Positions 9,801-11,814 of a DNA stretch of 11,814 nt are shown here, piece by piece. The translations under genes were made by a program, and so were the position numbers. Source of the stretch: Ectocarpus siliculosus (Eukaryota > Sar > Phaeophyceae > Ectocarpales > Ectocarpaceae); NCBI GenBank assembly GCA_000310025.1, contig FN649734.1, forward strand, positions 1,997,001 to 2,008,814, in the 5' to 3' direction. The notes beneath the pieces were generated by a model. It was given only the letters and a program-made list of their open reading frames with translations, made no database searches and was not told the origin of the DNA. Position 1 is the stretch's first letter; each line of letters starts with the position of its first letter.

Positions 9801-11408
9801 GGAATGGGGTGTGACTTACTCCAATAACACAACACACGCAGCCGCACGCTTCTAGGCCGAAGGTGATGCAAGAGCCGGTCTCTCGTGGGGCAAGGCAAGC
9901 ATCGGGCATGCTTGCCCCGCCGAAATATATTGAGTTCCCAAAACTGAAATTAACAAATTAAAAAAAAAGCCAAAACAAAAACTCAGTACTTTTGGACATA
10001 GTGCGTATGGTCTAGATTGTGCTCCCCATACAGTAGTGGGCCTTGGATACCGATGTTCGATGCCGATGTTCTCGGCTTGCACACACTGAAATACCAAGTC
10101 GTTCTGTACTTCAAATCGTGCCGGTGTCCGGTATAGTGCCGATAAAATCTCTGAACACATACCGGCACTATGCAGGGCCTTGTACCCTGTATCGAGTCTG
10201 CTGCCGCATGTCTCTGTATGTACTTTTCGTGTCCCTTTCGATTCACACGTACCGCCCGCGCTTGCAATACAACGTGCGGTCTATGTTGTCTGGGTACGTC
10301 GCCCAAAGCAGCGGCGGAAAGCCCGGGGGGCACCCAACAGAAAACGTAAGCGTTCTTTGGCATTGCAAGTGTTTCCTGCAAAAGCGGCATGGCACCCCTA
10401 GAAACAAGTGGTGCATTTTTTTTCATGCAGAAGGGAGTATTGCAACGCTAGCCCGATCAGCAACATCAACCGAAGCTATGCACAGAGCACGAGACGCCGG
10501 TAAGGCTGTCAATATTACATCCAAGTCTCACCAGCTTGGACACGGCGAGCTTGTCGTGAGCCTTGATCTGGTAGAGCAGCGACAGGGCATGGTACTGCAC
10601 CATCTCGTGCTGAGAGCTCACGCCCTCGGTGACCTCGTTCACCCACCGCCGAACCACCTTACGTCGCACACAAACAAGAAAAAATGCAGCAGCAGCAGCA
10701 GCAGCAACAACAACAGCAACAGCAGAAGATCGGCAAAAAGGGTGTGTTAATGTCCTCCGCAACGCCGTTCACCCGAAAACTACACGAGAAAAAAACGAGC
10801 CAAGGGAGGGGGCAAACAAGGCAGCAAAACAATCCTATACCATCGGGAATGTCCTGCCACGGCAGATATTGCCCACAACGTTTGAGATACGACCTGCTTC
10901 CGACACGTTACCGTACCAAACGCGGCTCTGCTGTTTTCCATATCCACCCAAGCAAGCTACACCATCGGGAGGGTCCTTCGAGAGAACGATATCGCTCATA
11001 AGGTATGGCATACGACCTGCTTCCGTGACACAAGGCCGTTTCCAACGCAGCCGGGATACGACGACTTACTTCCGGGCTGATCTTGTAGAGGAGGATGCCG
11101 GACACGAGGGCCGAGCTCGACACCAGAGAGTTCTTGTCCACGATGGCCTGCTTCAGGTACCTGTCGCGCGATTTCATTTGTCAGGTTAGAAGACAAGTTC
11201 CTCATACCACGTATTTTCTCATTCTTGGGTAGTTCGCCTTGTGACCACGGAAGCCGTCCCCGTCAGTTGGACCGCGGAAGGCGTCCACGTCAGTTGTACC
11301 ACGGAAGGCGTCCGCGTCAGTTGTACTGTTATAGTATAGTATAGTATAGTATAGTACGGACACTAGAAGGTACTGAGCGGAAACCGGAACGGTTTGCAAT
11401 GCGAAGAT

Positions 11409-11493
<85 letters not shown>

Positions 11494-11759
11494 CAGCAAC
11501 AGCAACAACAGGACGACCGGCTGTACAAATGCGGTCTTTTACACAGGGGCCGCTACAGTACAGCTCTATGCCTTCCTTGAACAGCTCGGTAAAACACATC
11601 GAATAATCGCTTCAAGGCGAGGGAGTAAGAACAAAACATGGCCTCACCTCTCGATGGCCCCCAGCATGGTTGCGTCGATGATGCGCGACAGCACCCGGAT
11701 GGAGTTGGCCCGGTAGAGGTCTTCGGAAGAGTTCATGTCCTTCGTCAGGCTCGACGTTA
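658..11759 (-). CDS. COPG: Coatomer subunit gamma (gamma-COP), partial, 14 exons
   Basis: Gamma-COP is a large subunit of the heptameric COPI coat. With zeta-COP it forms an adaptor-like half-complex that is recruited by Arf1-GTP to Golgi membranes and packages dilysine-tagged cargo for Golgi-to-ER transport. Fourteen spliced segments, 11648-11759 down to 658-818, join in one frame of about 608 residues. They follow the animal and plant proteins collinearly from about residue 105 of the ~870-residue animal protein to the start of the appendage. Landmarks are [17 protein letters not shown]-like [81 protein letters not shown] and [11 protein letters not shown]. Residues 1 to about 425 are the adaptin-type HEAT trunk, about 425-554 a linker/hinge, and 555 onward the appendage. 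The N-terminal exons lie past 11814 and the remaining appendage exons below position 1. No in-frame stop or frameshift is seen in the exons, so the gene looks functional. Family assignment is very secure; exact boundaries rest on conservation plus splice signals. Confidence 0.96.
857..1000. repeat. 75-bp direct repeat, two copies, tRNA-like A-box
   Basis: Units start with GGTACTCA at 857 and 932 and share GCGGTTAGACCAT.GACCACGC and CTCGAGAGG. On the minus strand each unit carries TGGTCTAACCG, which fits the RNA polymerase III A-box pattern TRGYNNARNNG. No convincing B-box is seen. An inverted, more diverged copy lies at about 4918-4985. Confidence 0.8.
1074..1433. repeat. 115-bp tandem repeat overlapping the exon w13 donor
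   Basis: CTTGTA (the exon end TACAAG on the minus strand) occurs at 1198, 1313 and 1428, exactly 115 bp apart. Each is preceded on the plus strand by a GACC-rich run and by the block AGCACYGCAAAGCATCAGAC or a diverged version of it. The first two full units are about 85% alike by eye; the third, lower one is more diverged and carries the longest tetranucleotide run. Confidence 0.9.
1138..1198. repeat. GATC/GACC tetranucleotide microsatellite
   Basis: A run of GATC units changes into about eleven uninterrupted GACC units. Shorter GACC/CAGA runs occur at 1292-1312 and 1391-1427 inside the sister units of the 115-bp repeat. Read on the minus strand these runs immediately follow the exon end or its copies. 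Confidence 0.95.
1428..1546 (-). CDS. COPG: gamma-COP exon w13, hinge
   Basis: Window residues 515-554: [20 protein letters not shown], then [20 protein letters not shown]. This hinge between trunk and appendage is poorly conserved in the family. It is assigned because it has an open frame, fits the phases on both sides, and ends in AEHVYK directly before VPELERLG, as in the plant and animal order. Acceptor TTTTGTCCAG. The donor GTCGGT is the first unit of a GGTC microsatellite. Both splice sites are duplicated in the flanking introns. Confidence 0.85.
1531..1810. repeat. 70-81-bp repeats carrying copies of the exon w13 acceptor
   Basis: GCCACT/GTCACT cores start at 1534 (the real exon), 1615, 1685 and 1755, spacing 81, 70 and 70 bp. 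Each has GAGG-AAACGGCCACTT-like exon-side sequence, then TTCC(T)CCACTG and an A-rich stretch. On the minus strand the copies at 1685 and 1755 retain an AG (TTAG/TGAAGG and TTCAG/TGGAGG); the one at 1615 has lost it (CAT). Confidence 0.85.
1867..2092. mobile_element. MITE-like element with ~34-bp imperfect terminal inverted repeats
   Basis: The 21 bases at 1881-1901 (AGTCGTGGTCCCGGTTTAGC plus G) and the reverse complement of 2059-2079 differ at one position. The inverted match continues outward with a few differences to GATG at 1867 and CATC at 2092. The 226-bp interior has no coding potential but carries two direct copies of ACCGCTATT.AGGGCATC at about 1935 and 2030. The flanks TTCATT and TTCTCATT are similar but do not make a clear target-site duplication. 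Confidence 0.55.
2897..2994. repeat. Two-copy repeat, 68-bp spacing
   Basis: CAGGTGCTCA occurs at 2897 and 2965, each followed by a related stretch containing AGTAG.A..GCC and then GCCAAAA. It lies just inside the donor side of intron w12-w13. Confidence 0.6.
3039..3163 (-). CDS. COPG: gamma-COP exon w12, hinge-proximal segment
   Basis: Window residues 473-515: [20 protein letters not shown], then [33 protein letters not shown] corresponds to VSIPGLERALQQY and LSSLPV to LKSVPL of animals. The acceptor GCCAACAG provides the single G that completes the Thr codon from exon w11. The donor is GTAG/GTGAGG, leaving one G to complete a Val. An overlapping GTAGGT four bases earlier would break the frame of the next exon. 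Confidence 0.87.
3164..3820 (-). other. COPG: Intron w11-w12
   Basis: About 657 bp, donor GTGAGT, acceptor GCCAACAG. It includes TCATCGGGAGGGC at 3618-3630, identical to 3132-3144 at the start of exon w12, 486 bp away. Otherwise low-complexity T- and C-rich patches and no recognisable element. Confidence 0.85.
3821..3978 (-). CDS. COPG: gamma-COP exon w11, trunk end and variable linker
   Basis: Window residues 421-473. It opens [13 protein letters not shown], matching the conserved VRDRATFYLNVL helix, then becomes low-complexity: acidic [20 protein letters not shown] followed by [19 protein letters not shown]. The animal protein has a different, less acidic segment here. The acceptor is AAACAACAG; the donor GTGAGT leaves a split Thr codon (AC) that the next exon completes. 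The first 13 residues are secure; the linker is placed by open frame and phase. Confidence 0.88.
4003..4256. repeat. 83-bp tandem repeat, three copies
   Basis: TAGGGCCCGG starts at 4023, 4106 and 4189, exactly 83 bp apart. Units contain TTGGTCATG, CCCGGTTTGGCGAGCCCGGG, and GGTCNCTNTTCAGGGCAGGTC. Copies two and three are nearly identical. CGCTATTCAGGGCA and CCCGGTTT are shared with the TIR element at 1867-2092, and 4328-4365 (GGGCATGTCGTTAAACCTGG) resembles that element's right end. Confidence 0.92.
4918..4985 (-). repeat. Inverted copy of the 75-bp A-box repeat
   Basis: Relative to 857-1000 this copy is in the opposite orientation. It shares GAGGTCAATGGTCTAAC, then CGGCATGCACG and GAGTACAACCCCCC with the reverse complement of those units. 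The A-box position reads TGGTCTAACAA here, one base off the pattern at its end. Confidence 0.65.
5010..5142 (-). CDS. COPG: gamma-COP exon w10, end of the HEAT trunk
   Basis: Window residues 376-420: [20 protein letters not shown], then [24 protein letters not shown]. Matches VVLEHEEVRAGAVSALAKFGAQ...ILVLLKRCVMDDDNEV. First base G completes the split Arg of exon w9; acceptor TTCCGCAG. The donor GTGAAC follows DEDDE and the Val codon is supplied by the next exon. The exon start and acceptor are copied about 208 bp into the upstream intron. Confidence 0.95.
5326..5364 (-). repeat. Copy of the exon w10 5' end and acceptor
   Basis: TACCGCCGC-TTCTC-AGGAT...CC.GCGGAA matches the real junction at 5118-5150 (28 or so of 34 aligned positions), 208 bp upstream in the intron. 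On the minus strand it encodes a diverged LILEKAAV, but its acceptor AG has become TG (CGCTG), so it should not splice. Confidence 0.75.
5398..5458 (+). repeat. Dispersed cassette shared with intron w1-w2
   Basis: AAAACCGTTCCGGTCTCCGC followed within 40 bases by GTCCAACTGACGCGGAA. The same order, AAACCGTTCCGGTTTCCGCT then ACAACTGACGCGGA, occurs on the minus strand of the other intron (about 11398 down to 11299), where the second half has been expanded to three 27-bp units. Orientation is opposite between the two. Confidence 0.65.
6140..6396 (-). repeat. Tandem array of exon w9 3' ends and donors
   Basis: GTAGATGAATC-like cores begin at 6147, 6202, 6261, 6316 and 6369 (the real exon), spacing 55, 59, 55 and 53 bp. 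They form a higher-order unit of 114 and 108 bp. Full units encode RYIRFIYNR-like ends and half units RYIGFIYDR. The donors read GTTACC (real), GCTCCA, GTGACC, GCTCCA and GTAGCC from exon outward. Confidence 0.95.
6364..6503 (-). CDS. COPG: gamma-COP exon w9 (duplicated donor)
   Basis: Window residues 330-376: [47 protein letters not shown]. It matches [26 protein letters not shown]...[10 protein letters not shown]. The acceptor TTTTGCAG is strong. The nearest donor is AACAG/GTTACC at 6362-6363. The sequence around this donor is repeated in the following intron, and a second donor, AACAG/GTGACC, lies exactly 108 nt downstream (intron start 6255) with an open frame between. The exon may therefore have an alternative 36-codon longer form. 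Confidence 0.94.
6942..6957. repeat. AC dinucleotide microsatellite
   Basis: Eight AC units on the plus strand, GT-rich in the transcript, about 17 bases inside the intron from the GC donor at 6973-6974. Confidence 0.9.
6973..6974 (-). other. Non-canonical GC splice donor (intron 6504-6974)
   Basis: The exon ends ACAAAG and the intron begins GCATGGTTTTTTTGTTTGTG on the minus strand. The length between the conserved LREEGGFE and FIEDCEFT motifs equals that of the animal protein only if this site is used, and no nearby GT gives an in-frame join. A T-rich and then GT-rich run (plus strand AC repeat 6942-6957) follows immediately, and could support recognition of the weak site. Confidence 0.85.
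6975..7115 (-). CDS. COPG: gamma-COP exon w8, ends at a GC donor
   Basis: Window residues 283-329: [20 protein letters not shown], then [27 protein letters not shown]. Matches [36 protein letters not shown]. Forty-seven codons after a GTCTGCCAG acceptor. The 3' boundary must fall after ETK to join [16 protein letters not shown], and the intron there starts GCATGG, not GT. Confidence 0.94.
7116..7495 (-). other. COPG: Intron w7-w8, shortest
   Basis: About 380 bp, donor GTATGT, acceptor GTCTGCCAG. Short AC-rich runs near the donor and at 7273-7290; no repeat or element recognised. Confidence 0.87.
7496..7637 (-). CDS. COPG: gamma-COP exon w7
   Basis: Window residues 235-282, containing [40 protein letters not shown] and VVKAIRQ. 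This is the most conserved stretch of gamma-COP and is almost identical to the animal sequence, which makes the family call decisive. The acceptor is GAGATCAG and the donor GTATGT, followed by a GT-rich run in the intron. Confidence 0.97.
7638..8247 (-). other. COPG: Intron w6-w7
   Basis: About 610 bp, donor GTGAGT, acceptor GAGATCAG. Next to the acceptor a TACAGCAGCA core occurs twice (7658 and 7713). The donor half is filled by a degenerate ACTGAAAAAT repeat (8098-8236). Confidence 0.85.
8098..8236. repeat. Degenerate short repeat, ACTGAAAAATCT-like
   Basis: About five variants of CTGAAAAATCTG occur between 8106 and 8232, with spacing near 20 bp in the first three. On the minus strand they read as TTTTTCAG, so each variant resembles an acceptor preceded by a pyrimidine tract, although none adjoins coding sequence. 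Confidence 0.6.
8248..8381 (-). CDS. COPG: gamma-COP exon w6
   Basis: Window residues 191-235: [20 protein letters not shown], then [25 protein letters not shown]. Aligns with [26 protein letters not shown]...CNLDLENLVTDSNR, the central trunk. The acceptor is ATCACCAG. The donor is AG/GTGAGT with the final Arg codon split, completed by the first base of the next exon. Confidence 0.95.
8382..8997 (-). other. COPG: Intron w5-w6
   Basis: About 616 bp, donor GTCCGA, acceptor ATCACCAG. Its 3' 516 bases are open in the frame of exon w6, but that translation has no resemblance to gamma-COP and the conserved VLQ/MFLTS join skips it. No repeat element recognised. Confidence 0.85.
8998..9117 (-). CDS. 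COPG: gamma-COP exon w5
   Basis: Window residues 151-190: [20 protein letters not shown], then [20 protein letters not shown]. Matches [26 protein letters not shown]...LAPAVSVLQ of animals. Forty codons between a TTTTTTTTGGCAG acceptor and a weak GTCCGA donor, which is required because VLQ must join [11 protein letters not shown]. The acceptor region has a diverged copy in the upstream intron at about 9334-9378. Confidence 0.95.
9334..9378 (-). repeat. Copy of the exon w5 5' end and acceptor
   Basis: CAGGGACACGCTCAAGGAACTGCG followed by a T/A-rich stretch and TAACCA mirrors the real junction CAGGGAGCTCTCCAGGAACTGCC at about 9100-9122. On the minus strand it keeps the acceptor GCAG and encodes FLERVPVG in place of FLESSLRH. 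A weaker relative, CTCGAACTGG, is at 9178. Confidence 0.6.
9633..9634 (-). other. Non-canonical GC splice donor (intron 9118-9634)
   Basis: On the minus strand the exon ends CAG and the intron opens GCATGCTTTTCTTTCC. The conserved join [13 protein letters not shown] fixes the boundary here, and no GT lies between the conserved Gln codon and the intron. It shares the pattern GCATG plus a T-rich run with the donor at 6973-6974. Reads as a U2-type GC-AG intron with a CAG acceptor at 9118-9120. Confidence 0.85.
9635..9754 (-). CDS. COPG: gamma-COP exon w4, ends at a GC donor
   Basis: Window residues 111-150: [20 protein letters not shown], then [20 protein letters not shown]. It matches the trunk segment VTRHGLKSPFAYCMMIRVASK of animals but is closer to plant-like YM.KIL versions. 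Exactly 40 codons after an ACACAG acceptor. No GT exists at the required 3' boundary. The only position that joins in frame to [12 protein letters not shown] is CAG followed by GCATGC, a GC donor. Confidence 0.92.
9755..10531 (-). other. COPG: Intron w3-w4
   Basis: About 777 bp, donor GTGAGA, acceptor AACAACACAG. It contains an imperfect inverted repeat (10128-10176) and a small direct duplication CCGATGTTC at 10050/10064. The rest shows no recognisable feature. Confidence 0.85.
10128..10176. repeat. Imperfect inverted repeat
   Basis: CCGGTATAGTGCCG (10128-10141) pairs with CGGCACTATGCAGG (10163-10176) at 12 of 14 positions around a 21-base loop. No function can be assigned. Confidence 0.6.
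10532..10657 (-). CDS. COPG: gamma-COP exon w3
   Basis: Window residues 69-110: [20 protein letters not shown], then [22 protein letters not shown]. It corresponds to VVKRWVNEA...[21 protein letters not shown] in animals, part of the HEAT solenoid. It is exactly 42 codons. The acceptor is an unusual GTAAG rather than CAG, downstream of a CTG/TTG-rich tract (10686-10726 on the plus strand). The donor GTGAGA sits in the loop of a small CCAAG/CTTGG hairpin. Confidence 0.94.
10686..10726. repeat. CAG/CAA trinucleotide microsatellite
   Basis: Six CAG-phase units followed by interrupted CAA/CAG units on the plus strand. In the transcript this is a CUG/UUG tract about 30 bases upstream of the exon w3 acceptor, where a pyrimidine tract would be expected. 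Confidence 0.92.
10839..11030. repeat. 60-bp repeat pair, donor-proximal
   Basis: Two blocks open with ACCATCGGGA (10839 and 10961) and close with ATACGACCTGCTTCCG (10888 and 11010). The closing segment resembles ATACGACGACTTACTTCCGG at 11056-11075, which is the real exon w2 donor junction. Confidence 0.7.
11070..11160 (-). CDS. COPG: gamma-COP exon w2
   Basis: Window residues 38-68, [20 protein letters not shown] followed by [10 protein letters not shown]. It matches the highly conserved [18 protein letters not shown] helix pair of the trunk. The first base completes the Arg codon opened by exon w1; the acceptor is GCGACAG. The donor GTAAGT follows the Glu codon and is the best consensus donor in the gene. 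The donor region resembles two copies lying further into the next intron (near 11009-11025 and 10886-10903). Confidence 0.95.
11245..11325. repeat. 27-bp minisatellite, three copies
   Basis: Contiguous units at 11245-11271, 11272-11298 and 11299-11325 share CGGAAGGCGTCC.CGTCAGTTG. Because 27 is divisible by three, the minus strand reads as repeated T(T/P)D.D.FRG, but this lies in an intron. Confidence 0.93.
11331..11355. repeat. ATAGT pentanucleotide microsatellite
   Basis: Five exact ATAGT units directly after the 27-bp minisatellite. Confidence 0.95.
11409..11492. repeat. AAC trinucleotide microsatellite, 28 units
   Basis: Uninterrupted AAC for 84 bases, followed by interrupted CAG/CAA units to about 11510. 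In the transcript it is a GUU array in the middle of intron w1-w2. It produces long artificial frames on both strands. Confidence 0.97.
11648..11759 (-). CDS. COPG: gamma-COP exon w1 (first exon in window)
   Basis: Window residues 1-38, starting [20 protein letters not shown] and ending MLGAIER. This is the trunk segment that in animal gamma-COP reads VTSSLTKDM...MLQAIERY. It begins with two bases of a split Val codon after a CCGACAG acceptor and ends in AG, the first two bases of a split Arg, before a GTGAGG donor. The preceding exon is outside the window. [18 protein letters not shown] differs from the animal sequence in a way that suggests a protist or algal lineage. Confidence 0.93.
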
Positions 11760-11814
11760 CTGTCGGTGTTCGCGTAGGGAAACAGCAAAGAAAACGCGCG
11801 GCGGCGGCGGCGGC
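11760..11814 (-). other. COPG: 3' end of the intron before exon w1
   Basis: Acceptor CCGACAG adjoins exon w1. The visible 55 bases include a GCC-repeat run at the window edge (11796-11814). The upstream exon, which must end in the first base of a Val codon, is outside. Confidence 0.75.

Larger units (their letters stand above)
10658..11069 (-). other. COPG: Intron w2-w3
   Basis: About 412 bp, donor GTAAGT, acceptor GTAAG. It holds a 60-bp repeat pair near the donor (10839-11030) and the CAG/CAA array near the acceptor (10686-10726). Confidence 0.85.
11161..11647 (-). other. COPG: Intron w1-w2
   Basis: About 487 bp, donor GTGAGG, acceptor GCGACAG. Nearly half is repeats: three 27-bp units, an ATAGT pentanucleotide run, and a 28-unit AAC array. 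Confidence 0.87.

Noticed and set aside
10043-10750. 235-codon plus-strand open frame, longest in the window
   Set aside because: It runs antisense through exon w3 and ends in poly-Ser/Asn from the CAG/CAA array; no family resemblance. It is a shadow of the GC-rich exon plus repeats.
2093-11229. TTCTCATTCTTGGG shared at 2093 and 11216
   Set aside because: A 14-base match in a window this size is within chance expectation and the flanks do not extend it.
11245-11325. CRISPR-like array
   Set aside because: Units are contiguous with no unique spacers, in an intron of a eukaryotic gene; the 83-bp and 115-bp arrays fail for the same reason.
11202-11606. Poly-Val, poly-Leu and poly-Asn open frames
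   Set aside because: Direct products of the 28-unit AAC array within an intron.

Overview
The window looks like nuclear DNA of a eukaryote. It holds the middle of one protein-coding gene on the minus strand, split into 14 recognisable exons of 91-161 bp separated by introns of about 380-1490 bp. Joined 5' to 3' (high to low coordinates), the exons give about 608 residues that align without a break to the gamma subunit of the COPI coatomer (COPG / gamma-COP / Sec21). The join keeps phase at every one of the 13 internal junctions. The N-terminal ~105 residues lie beyond position 11814 and most of the C-terminal appendage lies below position 1, so the gene is cut at both ends. I see no second gene, tRNA, rRNA, promoter or polyadenylation region that I can support.

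Organism: short GC-rich exons, many introns averaging about 0.7 kb, and introns full of micro- and minisatellites fit a multicellular stramenopile such as a brown alga. This is an inference from gene structure and protein flavour. Another stramenopile or a different alga is not excluded.

Layout from high to low coordinates. 11759-10532: three exons of the HEAT-repeat trunk, with minisatellites, a 28-copy AAC array and a CAG/CAA array in the introns. 9754-6364: six further trunk exons, including two introns with GC instead of GT donors. 5142-5010: the last trunk exon, after a 1.2 kb repeat-rich intron. 3978-3039: a variable acidic/Gly/Ala linker and a hinge-like segment. 1546-1428: a second hinge exon. 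818-658: the start of the gamma-appendage domain.

The most striking feature is in the introns. At several exon-intron junctions, the exon edge together with its splice site has been copied one to four more times into the adjoining intron. The clearest cases are the donor of the RYIRFIYNR exon (6364; five copies, spacing 53-59 bp), the donor of the hinge exon (1428; three 115-bp units) and the acceptor of the same exon (1546; three decoys). Weaker cases are the acceptors at 5142 and 9117 and the donor at 11070. There are also a TIR-bearing MITE-like element (1867-2092), a related 83-bp triplication (4003-4256), and a 75-bp repeat with an RNA polymerase III A-box-like core, present twice in one intron and once inverted in another.
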